Source of the DNA: Microbacterium kunmingense
Lineage (GTDB): Bacteria > Actinomycetota > Actinomycetes > Actinomycetales > Microbacteriaceae
Length of the DNA: 64,000 bases
Assembly (NCBI RefSeq): GCF_023155745.1
Contig: NZ_JAKNUS010000007.1
Span: forward strand, 124,001-188,000
Reading direction: 5' to 3'
Made by a program: the position numbers and the translations under genes. How positions within the stretch are numbered: the stretch's first letter is position 1; each line of letters starts with the position of its first letter. This document shows, one piece after another, positions 10,182-19,017 of the stretch. The notes under the pieces were generated by a model. It saw only the letters and a list, made by a program, of their open reading frames with translations. It made no database searches and had not been told where the DNA came from.

Positions 10182-10691
10182 ATGTCTGACGTCGCGCCCG
10201 TTGACGCCCGCCCCTCCCGCGAAGAGCCTTCCGTCGAGCAGCTCGAGGAGGAAGGCGATATCGCCGCTGATTTCATCGAGGGCCTTCTCGACATCGCCGA
10301 CGTGGATGGCGACCTGACCCTGGACGTCCGGGCCGGGCGTCCGTACGTCTCGGTCGAAGGCGAGTCGGGAGACTCGCTTGCGCTGCTGTCGGACCCTGAC
10401 ACCGTGCAGGCGCTGCAGGAGCTCACGCGTATCGCCGTGCAGAACCGCACCGGTCGGCTGTCACGCGTCATCCTCGACATCGGTGGGTCGCGCGATGCGC
10501 GGCAGCGGGAGTTGGAGAAGCTCGTCGATCGTGCGATCGCGCGTCTGGACGAGGGTGCCACCCAGGCCTCGCTGCCGGCGATGTCGAGCTACGAGCGGAA
10601 GCTGATCCACGACATCGTCGCTGAGCGCGGGTTGGTGTCGGAGTCGTACGGCGAGGGTGCCGACCGTCACACCGTCATCCGACGTGGCTGA
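10182..10691 (+). CDS. khpB: RNA-binding protein KhpB/Jag (KH and R3H domains)
   Basis: A 169-residue protein with an acidic N-terminus, a KH-like domain (residues about 30-100, including GDLTLDVRAGRPYVSVEG) and a C-terminal R3H domain (SSYERKLIHDIVAERG, then DRHTVIRRG). The family binds RNA and influences cell-envelope and division genes in Gram-positives. It sits between yidC and rsmG, the normal place. Its stop overlaps the rsmG start. Confidence 0.92.
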   Translation: MSDVAPVDARPSREEPSVEQLEEEGDIAADFIEGLLDIADVDGDLTLDVRAGRPYVSVEGESGDSLALLSDPDTVQALQELTRIAVQNRTGRLSRVILDIGGSRDARQRELEKLVDRAIARLDEGATQASLPAMSSYERKLIHDIVAERGLVSESYGEGADRHTVIRRG

Positions 10692-11352
10692 CGACAACGT
10701 TTCACGTGAAACCCCGGCGTCGGTAGAGGCAGAGCCGCAGGCCGCGGCGACGCTGTTCAGCGACGCCACCGCTCTCGATCGGGCCCGGCGCTTCACGCAC
10801 GCTCTGGCGGAGCAGGGCGAGGAGCGCGGGCTGATCGGCCCGCTGGAGCTCCCCCGTCTCTGGACACGTCATGTCTTGAACAGTGCGATCGCCGCCCCGC
10901 TGTTCCCCGCCGGCCGGGTCGGCGATGTCGGCTCGGGTGCGGGATTGCCGGGAATCGTCCTGGCGATCGCACGTCCCGACGTCCAGTGGGTCCTCATCGA
11001 ACCGATGGAGCGACGCGTCGCGTGGCTCTCCGAGCAGGTCGAAGCACTCGGTCTCTCGAACGTCGAGGTTGTGCGCGCTCGTGCGGAAGAGTGGTCGAAG
11101 GGCCCGGTTCTCGATGCGGTCACAGCTCGCGCGGTAAGTGCTCTCCGAACCCTGCTACCCCTGACGGCGCCTCTTGTGCGCAACGGTGGCGAGCTCATCT
11201 TCCTCAAGGGGCAGAACGCGCAGGTGGAGATCGACGCGGCCGCGAAGCAGATGCGTAAGTTCCATGTCGTCGACGCGCGCGTCGAGCTTCTCGGTGAGGG
11301 TGTCCTGGCGGAACCTACCCGCGCCCTGCGAGGTCGCATCGCCCGCCCCTAG
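10684..11352 (+). CDS. rsmG: 16S rRNA (guanine-N7) methyltransferase RsmG
   Basis: SAM-dependent methyltransferase for G527 of 16S rRNA, about 222 residues from a GTG at 10684. The SAM-binding motif VGDVGSGAGLPGIVLA and the following IEPMERRVAWL strand are diagnostic, and FLKGQN near the C-terminus is typical of the family. The GTG start overlaps the khpB stop by 8 bases. The first codons lie over a parS palindrome (10699-10712). Loss of rsmG gives low-level streptomycin resistance in other bacteria; this copy looks intact. Confidence 0.94.
   Translation: MADDNVSRETPASVEAEPQAAATLFSDATALDRARRFTHALAEQGEERGLIGPLELPRLWTRHVLNSAIAAPLFPAGRVGDVGSGAGLPGIVLAIARPDVQWVLIEPMERRVAWLSEQVEALGLSNVEVVRARAEEWSKGPVLDAVTARAVSALRTLLPLTAPLVRNGGELIFLKGQNAQVEIDAAAKQMRKFHVVDARVELLGEGVLAEPTRALRGRIARP
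10699..10712. other. parS: parS site 1 (inside the start of rsmG)
   Basis: GTTTCACGTGAAAC, a perfect 14-bp ParB-binding palindrome, lies within codons 6-10 of rsmG. It is the parS copy nearest oriC. Confidence 0.9.
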
Positions 11353-11395
11353 CCCTCGATCGGCGTCCGGGGCCTGTGGAGGAACCCGCCTCTGT

Positions 11396-11433
11396 CCGGT
11401 GAGCGAGTAGCGCCGCAGGCGCGTATCGAGATC
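11396..11433 (-). repeat. 38-bp palindromic dispersed repeat, copy 1
   Basis: Core CGAGTAGCGCCGCAGG continues into GCGTATCGAGATC. It is 37/38 identical to the copy at 11499. On the other strand it aligns with the repeats at 13112-13276 in its outer parts (CTCGATACG and CTACTCGA). The inner part forms a small CGCC/GGCG hairpin. It lies just after rsmG and could act as a terminator. Confidence 0.8.
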
Positions 11434-11498
11434 CCCCGCGCGTGTGTTCCGGTGACTCGTTGATGCGGGATGCCGTGGTGCGTGCATGGCGCCCAGGT

Positions 11499-11536
11499 CC
11501 GGTGATCGAGTAGCGCCGCAGGCGCGTATCGAGATC
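11499..11536 (-). repeat. 38-bp palindromic dispersed repeat, copy 2
   Basis: Second copy of the element at 11396-11433, in the same orientation 103 bp downstream. The 302-bp rsmG to GIY-YIG gap (11353-11654) holds only these two repeats. Confidence 0.8.
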
Positions 11537-11654
11537 GCCCGCCCTTGATACCGTCGTCCTGCCACTTTTCCTGCACACGTCGATACACGCGCGACTTATC
11601 CACGTTGTCGTGCAAACGCCGATCCTTCCCGCCCCGCGCAGGCACGATCATCCC

Positions 11655-11942
11655 ATGGCTTACATGTACATCCTCGAGTGCAGTGACCGCTCGACCTACG
11701 TCGGCAGCACACGCGATCTCAACCGGCGTCTCATTCAGCACAACGAAGGGATGGGTGCGTTGTACACGCGAGCACGGCTGCCGGTCCGTCTGCTGTACGT
11801 CGAAGAGTTCCAGAACGTCGGCGACGCATTCCGACGCGAAAAGCAGGTACAGACATGGGGTCGAGCGAAACGTCTCGCGCTTGTTCACGGGCGACTTGAG
11901 GAATTGAACCGCCTGAGTCGCAAGCCCCGTCGCTCCGGATGA
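11655..11942 (+). CDS. GIY-YIG nuclease superfamily protein (UPF0213-like)
   Basis: A small 95-residue single-domain protein with the GIY-YIG signature: MYIL at residues 4-7, then YVGST at 16-20, followed by the catalytic-type arginine region ([11 protein letters not shown]). It ends in a basic tail ([17 protein letters not shown]). Length and layout match the YhbQ/UPF0213 group, whose cellular role is unsettled. The ATG at 11655 gives the canonical MAYMYILEC start. It stands alone between hairpin repeats and the parS cluster. Confidence 0.85.
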   Translation: MAYMYILECSDRSTYVGSTRDLNRRLIQHNEGMGALYTRARLPVRLLYVEEFQNVGDAFRREKQVQTWGRAKRLALVHGRLEELNRLSRKPRRSG

Positions 11943-12162
11943 CGTGCACGCGGTGACGAGCGGTCAGTTGTGCCTTCCCCGTGCCTCGAGACGCTTTGCG
12001 GGTCACACACCGGCTCAGCTCGACCCGATGAGTCGCGCGTACTGGAGTGGCGGGCCGCGGGCACACGGCGACGATCTGCTGCGGTAGCGCGGAGGCTCGT
12101 GTCATCGCGTCGTCGAAGCGACGAGGCGAACCGTCGGGTTCTCAGTCCAGCGTGTAATCGAT

Positions 12163-12176
12163 GTTTCACGTGAAAC
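12163..12176. other. parS: parS site 2
   Basis: GTTTCACGTGAAAC, a perfect match in the gene-free region. Confidence 0.93.
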
Positions 12177-12375
12177 GCGTCGCGTTCGTTCACGCCGAAG
12201 GACACGACAACCTGGCCCAGTGGCGGTCGCGCACTCCGTCCTGAGCTTGACGGGCAGTCGACGCTCGGACTGGAGGCGTGAAGGACGCGGCCAGTCAGGT
12301 CGGCACTGCCTTCCGCATTGATGGGGTTCCCTCGACCGGAGTGGGTCGCGCCCTGCCAGGTGTGGTGTCGACAGT

Positions 12376-12389
12376 GTTTCACGTGAAAC
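12376..12389. other. parS: parS site 3
   Basis: GTTTCACGTGAAAC, a perfect match, 213 bp after site 2. Confidence 0.93.
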
Positions 12390-12741
12390 GTGGACGTTCA
12401 CGCCCTCTTTCGTTGCATGGCCTAGACGCCGGAATCGATTCCCCGTCAGTGTCGAACTGAAAGTGAGTGAACGTGGTCGAACGAGCTGGCACGGAGCCAG
12501 GGGGTCTAAATGTCGCTTCGGTTATCCGCGCTCGCGACCGCGTGCAGTTCACACCCTTTCACATGGTGCGCCGCAACAGGAGATCCGAGAGCTGACACCG
12601 GTGGACGTTGTGCTCGAGAATCCGCGTCTGCAGGTCATCCACCGCTACTGGATCCGGCTGCGCCGCCTGTTCGACCACCGTGGGTTTGACGCCCGTCGAT
12701 CTCGCTACGGCGGCTGCATTGACTACTGAACGGTGCAAGCG

Positions 12742-12757
12742 TGTTTCACGTGAAACA
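12742..12757. other. parS: parS site 4 (full 16-bp palindrome)
   Basis: TGTTTCACGTGAAACA, the fully symmetric 16-bp form. Confidence 0.95.
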
Positions 12758-12896
12758 TGGCCGCGGCGGTACCGTGCACAAATAGAAGGTTGGTCTCAGA
12801 ACAGCGGGTCTGCACTCATTCGGTCACTGCTGACTTGACGCTCAAAGGTTTCAGGAGGGCGATCCCCAACATCCTCGACGGAAAGTGCAGTGCACT

Positions 12897-12910
12897 GTTT
12901 CACGTGAAAC
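12897..12910. other. parS: parS site 5
   Basis: GTTTCACGTGAAAC, a perfect match. Confidence 0.93.
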
Positions 12911-13057
12911 GCGATCGGATCATCTGCGGGCCGACTTGAGGCAGCGCCAATCCTCGATACGGCGCCTTAGTCGCCGCTCGCCCACCGACGAACGCGACGG
13001 CGCTGGATCGCAGTCGGGAGTTGCGCCGGCTTCAGGGCAGACCGCCAGGTCGCGAGT

Positions 13058-13071
13058 GTTTCACGTGAAAC
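13058..13071. other. parS: parS site 6
   Basis: GTTTCACGTGAAAC, a perfect match. Confidence 0.93.
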
Positions 13072-13111
13072 GTCGGCGCAGGCGCCGTCGATGTCGGGCA
13101 GCCGCAACGTG

Positions 13112-13149
13112 GGTCTCGGTATGGCGGCTATGCGCCTACTGGACCACCG
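13112..13149 (+). repeat. Palindromic dispersed repeat, copy 3 (diverged)
   Basis: A CTCGGTATGG start with a GACCACCG end. It is the most diverged of three tandemly arranged copies between parS 6 and parA. Confidence 0.7.
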
Positions 13150-13173
13150 TGGGGTGGGGCGCGCGTTCCTTCC

Positions 13174-13212
13174 GGTCTCGATACGGCGGCTGTGCCGCCT
13201 ACTCGACCACCG
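13174..13212 (+). repeat. Palindromic dispersed repeat, copy 4
   Basis: GGTCTCGATACGGCGGCTGT leads into GCCGCCTACTCGACCACCG. The inner stem is GGCGGC/GCCGCC around TGT. Confidence 0.8.
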
Positions 13213-13237
13213 GGAGGTGGGGGCGCGGGTTCCTGCT

Positions 13238-13276
13238 GGTCTCGGTACGGCGGCTGTGCCGTCTACTCGACCACCG
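13238..13276 (+). repeat. Palindromic dispersed repeat, copy 5
   Basis: Near-identical to copy 4: GGTCTCGGTACGGCGGCTGT, then GCCGTCTACTCGACCACCG. Confidence 0.8.
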
Positions 13277-13381
13277 ATCCGGAACGGTGATTCGCGCTCG
13301 CGCGACCCCCGGAAAGGGGACTGCGGGATAGCGGAGGGGCGTCGGGGGATGTCGGGCCGGGCGATTAGAGTGGAACGAGTG

Positions 13382-14341
13382 ATGGACGAAGTGAGCGGAG
13401 CGTTTCACGTGGAACACGCCGAAAGTCGGACGCCCGCAGCATCCGTCACTCTCGATGACACGCCTCTCGCCCGAGAACTCGCCGACCTGACGGCGCGACG
13501 CCGCCGACTGGAGAACGTCGACGTGCAATTCTCGGGGAAGACCCGTGTGTTCACGGTCGCGAATCAGAAGGGTGGCGTGGGAAAGACCACGACCACCGTC
13601 AACATGGCGGCTGCGCTGGCGTCACTGGGCGCCCGCGTACTGGTCATCGACCTCGATCCCCAGGGAAACGCCTCCACGGCACTCGGCGTTCCCCACGATG
13701 CGGATACGCCCAGCATCTACGACGTACTCATCGACGACTTCCCCCTTGCGGACATCATCCAGACGAGCCCGGAGTCGGACAATCTGCTCTGCGCTCCCAG
13801 CACCATCCATCTCGCCGGCGCCGAGATCGAGTTGGTGTCTCAGGTCGCGCGGGAGCATCGACTCCGTACCGCCGTCGACGACTTCCTCGCAACGACGAGC
13901 GAGCACCTCGACTTCGTCCTCATCGACTGCCCGCCCTCTCTCGGGCTTCTCACGATCAACGCGTTCGCCGCCGGGCACGAGCTGCTCATCCCCATCCAGT
14001 GCGAGTACTACGCGCTCGAAGGCCTGAGCCAGCTTCTCGGCACGGTGAGGATGATCCAGAAGCACCTGAACCCCCGGCTTCACCTTTCCACGATCATGCT
14101 CACGATGTACGACGGACGCACCCGTCTCGCGCAGCAGGTAGCCGAAGAGGTGCGCCAGCACTTCCCGAAAGAAGTGCTCAAGACCGTCATCCCGCGTTCT
14201 GTGCGGGTTTCGGAGGCACCGAGTTTCGGGCAGACGGTCATCGCCTACGACGGTCAGTCGGCCGGAGCCGTCGCCTATCGCGAGGCAGCGGTGGAGGTCC
14301 TCCGTCGCGAAAGCAACACTCAGCAAGAAGGAGACGCCTGA
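13382..14341 (+). CDS. parA: Chromosome partitioning ATPase ParA
   Basis: Walker-type ParA/Soj ATPase, 319 residues, that drives segregation of ParB-parS complexes. The deviant Walker A (KGGVGKTTTTVN) is near residues 60-71, Walker A' (VLVIDLDPQGNASTAL) follows, then Walker B (VLIDCPPSLGLLT). It has a 50-residue N-terminal extension before the Walker domain. The ATG at 13382 was chosen because a parS variant lies at codons 8-11 and the upstream frame is repeat sequence. Its TGA overlaps the parB ATG. Confidence 0.94.
   Translation: MDEVSGAFHVEHAESRTPAASVTLDDTPLARELADLTARRRRLENVDVQFSGKTRVFTVANQKGGVGKTTTTVNMAAALASLGARVLVIDLDPQGNASTALGVPHDADTPSIYDVLIDDFPLADIIQTSPESDNLLCAPSTIHLAGAEIELVSQVAREHRLRTAVDDFLATTSEHLDFVLIDCPPSLGLLTINAFAAGHELLIPIQCEYYALEGLSQLLGTVRMIQKHLNPRLHLSTIMLTMYDGRTRLAQQVAEEVRQHFPKEVLKTVIPRSVRVSEAPSFGQTVIAYDGQSAGAVAYREAAVEVLRRESNTQQEGDA
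13402..13415. other. parS: parS site 7 (variant, within parA)
   Basis: GTTTCACGTGGAAC has one mismatch in the right half-site. It encodes part of the parA N-terminus and may serve ParB-mediated autoregulation. Confidence 0.85.
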
Positions 14342-15378
14342 TGGCGAAGCGCACAGGACTCGGACGCGGCATCGGCGCGCTGATCCCCACCAGTGAACCG
14401 AACGAGTCGCGACCCGCGGACGTCTTCTTCGCACGCAGTGCCGTCGCCGTGGAGGATCGACCCGAGACGTCATCAGCACCGGGCGCCGCCGGCGAGCCGA
14501 CCGCTTCCGACGCGGATGACGCGTCGCGGGCGGTGTCCGACGACGAAACCACCTCGGACCTCGTGGCCGTGCCCGGAGCGCGCCTCGTTCAGGTCGACCC
14601 GCACGCGATCGTGCCGAATCCCCGGCAGCCGCGCACGCACTTCGACGCCGACGATCTCGCCGAGCTCGTGCACAGTGTCCGCGAGTTCGGCGTCCTGCAG
14701 CCGGTCGTGGTCCGAGACCTCGGCGACGGCTCGTACGAGCTCATCATGGGGGAGCGGCGAACCCGCGCCGCACGGGAAGCCGGGCTCGCCACGATCCCCG
14801 CCGTCGTCCGCGACACCTCAGACGAGCATCTCCTCCGGGACGCGCTTCTGGAGAACCTGCACCGGTCCCAGCTCAACCCGCTCGAAGAGGCCTCGGCGTA
14901 CCAGCAGCTCCTCGAGGACTTCGGCATCACGCAGGAGGAGCTGGCCGCGCGCATCGGTCGGTCGCGGCCGCAGATCAGCAACACCATCCGCCTACTCAAG
15001 CTCCCGGTTCCCGTCCAGCAGCGGGTGGCGGCGGGAGTGCTCAGCGCCGGGCATGCCCGCGCCATCCTGTCTCTCCCCGACGACGACGCCATGCAGCGCC
15101 TGGCCGACAAGATCGTGAACGAGGACCTCTCCGTCCGCGCGGCGGAGTCCGCCGCCAAGCTCACGGATGCCGGTCTGATCCGCCCCTCACGACCGAAGGC
15201 CGGCGCACGTCGAGGCCACTTGGACGAACTCGCCGAGCGCCTCGGCGATCGCCTCAACACCCGCGTGAAGATCTCGCTCACGGCTCGAAAAGGCCAGATC
15301 AGCATTGATTTCGCCAGCATCCAGGACCTCAATCGCATCCTCGCTGAGCTGGGCGAGAACGGGTACGGCGACGGCTGA
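14341..15378 (+). CDS. parB: Chromosome partitioning protein ParB
   Basis: CTP-dependent sliding DNA-binding protein, 345 residues, that recognises the parS sites above. It has the N-terminal KRTGLGRGIGALIP peptide (ParA contact), an acidic/alanine linker, the CTP-binding ParB/Srx domain with GERRTRAAREAG and ENLHRSQLNPLEEA motifs, a helix-turn-helix (ITQEELAARIGRSRPQISNT) and a C-terminal dimer domain. parA and parB share a TGATG overlap. Confidence 0.95.
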   Translation: MAKRTGLGRGIGALIPTSEPNESRPADVFFARSAVAVEDRPETSSAPGAAGEPTASDADDASRAVSDDETTSDLVAVPGARLVQVDPHAIVPNPRQPRTHFDADDLAELVHSVREFGVLQPVVVRDLGDGSYELIMGERRTRAAREAGLATIPAVVRDTSDEHLLRDALLENLHRSQLNPLEEASAYQQLLEDFGITQEELAARIGRSRPQISNTIRLLKLPVPVQQRVAAGVLSAGHARAILSLPDDDAMQRLADKIVNEDLSVRAAESAAKLTDAGLIRPSRPKAGARRGHLDELAERLGDRLNTRVKISLTARKGQISIDFASIQDLNRILAELGENGYGDG

Positions 15379-15436
15379 ATCCACAACTCCCCACGGTGAA
15401 GAGCCGAGTGTCAGCGAGGGCACGTAGGCTGGTCAG

Positions 15437-15784
15437 GTGACATCCCAGGACCGCTCTCCACGCCGACGCGCCAGCCTCGAACTGCTGCGCGCGGAGGCCT
15501 CGGACGAGCTGTCGGTCATCGTCACGGAGCGACTCCGGGGCGGCGAGGATCCGTGGGATTTCATGGAGGACCTCCCCACCGTGGATGAGCTCGTGGTCTT
15601 CACCCTGCGGGCCGAGCACATCGAGGCCAACGGCGGAGTCCGCTTGAACGCCGCGCGCCACTATCGCGTTCTGCGGCAGATCGCGCTCGACTATCCGCCC
15701 CTGACTCGCGCGGTCTGGCGGCTGCTGGGAACGGACACGCCCTACCGACGGTGGGACGCCGCCGTGCAGGCAGACGCGTCCTGA
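15437..15784 (+). CDS. Small conserved protein of unknown function
   Basis: A 115-residue protein starting at GTG 15437. It is soluble and charged, with no signal peptide or membrane span and no motif I recognise. Notable segments are LELLRAEASDELSVIVTER and DDWF-like GEDPWDFMEDLP. Composition and third-codon-position GC fit real coding. It follows parB by 58 bp and ends facing trxA, with a shared terminator between. Function unknown. Confidence 0.65.
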   Translation: MTSQDRSPRRRASLELLRAEASDELSVIVTERLRGGEDPWDFMEDLPTVDELVVFTLRAEHIEANGGVRLNAARHYRVLRQIALDYPPLTRAVWRLLGTDTPYRRWDAAVQADAS

Positions 15785-15856
15785 GGCTCGCTCCACACGC
15801 CACACGACCTCTATGCCCCGTGCGGCATAAACCCGTCGTCGCCGTCAACGACGAAA

Positions 15857-15886
15857 GCCCCGGTCGCGTCGCACGCGAACCGGGGC
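15857..15886. terminator. Bidirectional terminator hairpin between convergent genes
   Basis: GCCCCGGT (15857-15864) pairs with ACCGGGGC (15879-15886), extended inside by CGCGT/ACGCG. It lies between the 15437 gene and trxA, which converge. A smaller hairpin, TATGCC/GGCATA, is at 15812-15829. Confidence 0.75.
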
Positions 15887-15899
15887 CTTCGAGGAGAGC

Positions 15900-16223
15900 T
15901 CAGGACAGGTAGGACGCCAGGTCCTGCTCGAGGGCGAACTTCGGCTTCGCACCGATGATCGTCTTCTCGACCTCACCCTTGTTGAAGACCTTCATCGCGG
16001 GGATGGAGGTGATCTGGTACTTCATCGCGAGATCGGGGTTCTCGTCGACGTTGAGCTTCAGAACCGTGATTTTCTCGGGGTTCTCGGCCTGGATCTGGTC
16101 GAGAACGGGCGAGACCATGCGACACGGTCCGCACCACTCGGCCCAGAAGTCGACGAGCACGGGGCCGTCGGCCTTCAGGACATCCTGCTCGAACGTGGCG
16201 GAGGTGGTGGCCTTCGCAGTCAT
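15900..16223 (-). CDS. trxA: Thioredoxin
   Basis: A 107-residue redox protein with the WCGPC active site and a cis-proline loop (TSIPAM). It is reduced by the adjacent TrxB. The layout trxB-trxA near parAB is the usual actinobacterial cluster. Full family length. Confidence 0.97.
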   Translation of the reverse strand: MTAKATTSATFEQDVLKADGPVLVDFWAEWCGPCRMVSPVLDQIQAENPEKITVLKLNVDENPDLAMKYQITSIPAMKVFNKGEVEKTIIGAKPKFALEQDLASYLS

Positions 16224-16310
16224 AGGTGTCTCCTTCGTTTCAAGTCCAACTTTGTGATCAAACGCTCACGAGCGCCGTCGTGTTCCCGAATCGGTCGCCG
16301 GGGCCCCGCC

Positions 16311-17297
16311 TCAGGCGGCGTCAGCATCCGGCAGGTTGTCGATCTCCGCGACATCCGGAGCGGGCTCGCCGGCCTCACCGAGCGCAGCGAGGTAGTGCTC
16401 CACATCCAGGGCGGCGACCGTGCCACTGCCTGCGGCCGTCACCGCCTGTCGGTAGGTGGGGTCGATGACATCGCCGGCGGCGAACACGCCCGGCACCGAG
16501 GTGCGCGACGAGCGCCCGTCGACCCACACGGTCCCCGCCTCGGTGAGGTCGAGCTTGCCGTGGACCAGATGCACACGGGGGTCGTAACCGATCGCGACGA
16601 AGATGCCGTCGAGCGCGAGCTCGCGGCGGGAGCCGTCGACGGTGGACTCGAGCACGACGCCGCTCACGGCGTCCTCACCCAGGATGTCGACGACCTCGCT
16701 GTTCCAGACGAACTCGATCTTGTCGTTCTTGAACGCCCGCTCCTGCATGATCTTCGAGGCACGCAGCTCTTCTCGGCGGTGGATGACGTACACCTTGGAG
16801 GCGAACTTCGTCAGGAACGTCGCCTCTTCCATCGCCGAGTCGCCGCCGCCCACCACGGCGATGGTGCGCTCGCGGAAGAAGAACCCATCGCAGGTGGCGC
16901 AGTACGACACACCGCGACCCGACAGGCGCGACTCGCCCTCGATGCCGATCTTGCGGGGCGCCGAGCCGGTGGCGAAGACGATCGACTCCGCCTCGTGTGA
17001 AGCGCCGCTGCCGAGGGTGACGCGCTTGACGTCGCCGTCGAGGTCGAGCGACACGACGTCGTCGTAGACGACCTCGGCGCCGAACTTCTCGGCCTGCTCC
17101 TGCATCTTGGCCATGAGCTCAGGCCCCTGGATGCCCTCGGGGAACCCGGGGAAATTCTCCACCTCGGTGGTGTTCATCAGCTCGCCGCCCGCCTCGACCG
17201 AGCTGGCGATCACGAGAGGTTCGAGGTTGGCCCGGGCCGCGTAGATGGCCGCCGTGTAGCCGGCAGGGCCCGATCCGATGATGATGACGTGACGCAC
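16311..17297 (-). CDS. trxB: Thioredoxin-disulfide reductase
   Basis: NADPH- and FAD-dependent reductase of thioredoxin, about 328 residues. FAD motif GSGPAGYTAAIYAARANLEP, redox-active CATCDG, NADPH motif VVGGGDSAMEEATFL, and the late FAD motif VPGVFAAGDVIDPTYRQAVT are all present. Start is the GTG at 17297, preceded by GAAAGGGG. The 87-bp gap to trxA shows no other gene. Confidence 0.96.
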   Translation of the reverse strand: MRHVIIIGSGPAGYTAAIYAARANLEPLVIASSVEAGGELMNTTEVENFPGFPEGIQGPELMAKMQEQAEKFGAEVVYDDVVSLDLDGDVKRVTLGSGASHEAESIVFATGSAPRKIGIEGESRLSGRGVSYCATCDGFFFRERTIAVVGGGDSAMEEATFLTKFASKVYVIHRREELRASKIMQERAFKNDKIEFVWNSEVVDILGEDAVSGVVLESTVDGSRRELALDGIFVAIGYDPRVHLVHGKLDLTEAGTVWVDGRSSRTSVPGVFAAGDVIDPTYRQAVTAAGSGTVAALDVEHYLAALGEAGEPAPDVAEIDNLPDADAA

Positions 17298-17382
17298 GAC
17301 GCGCCCCTTTCGATTGCTTCCGGGGTTCTCAACACATGCTAGACGCCCGGCATTCCACACCTGGAAGGTGAACGAGGGGTAG

Positions 17383-17397
17383 CGGGGGCAGCCCCCG
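17383..17397 (-). terminator. GC hairpin after murJ
   Basis: CGGGGGC and GCCCCCG flank a single base immediately downstream of the murJ stop. It is a possible terminator with no U-tract, which is normal in high-GC genomes. Confidence 0.45.
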
Positions 17398-19017
17398 TCA
17401 CCGCTTGCCGGGCAGGAACCGCTTGACCATGCTCAGCGCAGGCGTCAGCTCGGGCGCCCGCAGGAGCGCCAGCATCCCGATGTACACGCCGAGCACGATG
17501 ACACCGATCACAACACTCCCGAGGGCGCCGAGGAAGCGGTCCGCCACCGTCCACCCGTCCACCCCGCCGAGGAGCAGGAACACGCCCCAGCCGACGGCGG
17601 CGGCGGGAACGGCGGCGAGAGCGAACCGGGCGAGCGACAGCATCCACCCCCGGGCGTCGATGTCGCCGATCCGTCGGCGCAGCAGCCGCGTGGCGATGAT
17701 GACCTGCACGAGGCTGGCGAACGACTGCCCGAGGGCGACGGCCGCCGCGAGGCTCTCGATGGGGAGGACACCGGCCTCGTACGCACCGCGCGCGGCCCAC
17801 GCGGTGGCGACGACGACACCGCACTGGAACAGCGTGAAGAAGAAGGGCGTCCGGGTGTCGTTGTAGGCGTAGAAGGTGCGCTGCACGGTGAAGAGCACCG
17901 CCAGGGGGATGAGCCCGACGAGGTAGGCGAGCAGCACCCACGCCGCCTCGACAGCGTCGCCCGCCGAATTGGTGAAGATGCGCGAGGCGGGCACGGCCGC
18001 GACGGCAACGGCGGCGGTCGCGACGACGATGAAGAAGCCGAGGGTGCGGATGCTGCGCCCGACGTCGGCGCGGACCTCGGCCTCGCGGCCTGCGGCCGCG
18101 TGCTCACTGAGTTGGGTGAAGTACGGCGTCCCGATCGAGATCACGATGATCGAGTAGGGGAGCATGAAGATCAGCCAGGCGTTGGCCATCACCGTAAGCG
18201 ACGCGCCGTCACCCGACGCCTCGGAGACCACGCGCGTCTGCACGAGGCCGGCGAGCTGCCCCGCGAGCACCATGAGGAACGTCCAGCCGGCGAGGCGCCC
18301 GACCTGACCGAGACCGACGCCGCGCCAGACGAAGTCGGGCCGCACCCGGATACCGGTGCGTCGCCAGAACGCCAGGAGGAGCACGGCCTGTACGACGATG
18401 CCGAGGGTCGCGGTCCCGCCGAGGACGGCCACGCGCGTGGCATCCCACTCATCGATCAGTTCCAGATTGGACCCGAACACGGCGATGAAGATCCCGAAGC
18501 CGACGATCGAGATGACGTTGTTCACGATCGGCGCCCAGGTGAACGGGCCGAAGACGCGCCGGGCGTTGAGGGTCTCGCCGACGAGGGCGTAGAGGCCGTA
18601 GAAGAAGATCTGCGGCAGACACCAGTAGGCGAAGGCGGTGGCGAGGGCGAGCTGATCGGCGGTGAATCCGTCGGCGTAGAGGGCGATCAGCCACGGGGCG
18701 ACCAGCAGCGCGATGGCCGTGGTGACGAGCAGCACCACGGTACCCAGCGTGAAGAGCTTGGAGATGAACCGTTGCCCGCCGTCGGTGTCGGCGCTCGCCC
18801 GCACGATCTGCGGCACGATCACCGCGGTGAGGATGCCGGTGGAGATGATCGCGTAGATGTTGTTCGGCAGCTGGTTGGCGATCGTGAACGCGTCAGCCGC
18901 GCGGCTGCCGACCGAGCCGATCGCGGCGACCAGGACGATCGTGCGCAGGAGCCCCGTCACCCGCGAGACGATCGTGCCCGCGCCGATGAGGACGCTCGCC
19001 CTCCCGATCCCGCTCAC
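17398..19017 (-). CDS. murJ: Lipid II flippase MurJ (MviN family)
   Basis: Polytopic membrane protein of 539 residues with about 14 predicted membrane spans. It translocates lipid II for peptidoglycan synthesis. The start (MSGIGRASVLIGAGTIVSRV), the loop GLLRTIVLVAAIG and QRTFYAYNDTRTPFF match MurJ/MOP proteins. Its start overlaps the stop of the DUF6049 gene by 4 bases. This pairing is conserved in actinobacteria (Rv3909-Rv3910 in M. tuberculosis). Confidence 0.93.
   Translation of the reverse strand: MSGIGRASVLIGAGTIVSRVTGLLRTIVLVAAIGSVGSRAADAFTIANQLPNNIYAIISTGILTAVIVPQIVRASADTDGGQRFISKLFTLGTVVLLVTTAIALLVAPWLIALYADGFTADQLALATAFAYWCLPQIFFYGLYALVGETLNARRVFGPFTWAPIVNNVISIVGFGIFIAVFGSNLELIDEWDATRVAVLGGTATLGIVVQAVLLLAFWRRTGIRVRPDFVWRGVGLGQVGRLAGWTFLMVLAGQLAGLVQTRVVSEASGDGASLTVMANAWLIFMLPYSIIVISIGTPYFTQLSEHAAAGREAEVRADVGRSIRTLGFFIVVATAAVAVAAVPASRIFTNSAGDAVEAAWVLLAYLVGLIPLAVLFTVQRTFYAYNDTRTPFFFTLFQCGVVVATAWAARGAYEAGVLPIESLAAAVALGQSFASLVQVIIATRLLRRRIGDIDARGWMLSLARFALAAVPAAAVGWGVFLLLGGVDGWTVADRFLGALGSVVIGVIVLGVYIGMLALLRAPELTPALSMVKRFLPGKR

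Larger units (their letters stand above)
11943..13381. other. Gene-free parS region upstream of parAB
   Basis: No convincing coding sequence is seen over 1.4 kb on either strand; open frames here lack family motifs and conserved starts. It contains five perfect parS palindromes (a sixth, variant site lies just inside parA), three clear 38-39-bp hairpin repeats and degenerate hairpin remnants near 12655-12680 and 12700-12730. It is probably a centromere-like loading region for ParB. Confidence 0.8.

Noticed and set aside
12463..12729. Small open frame in the parS region
   Set aside because: It overlaps degenerate hairpin repeats, has no recognisable motif and no conserved start; treated as non-coding.
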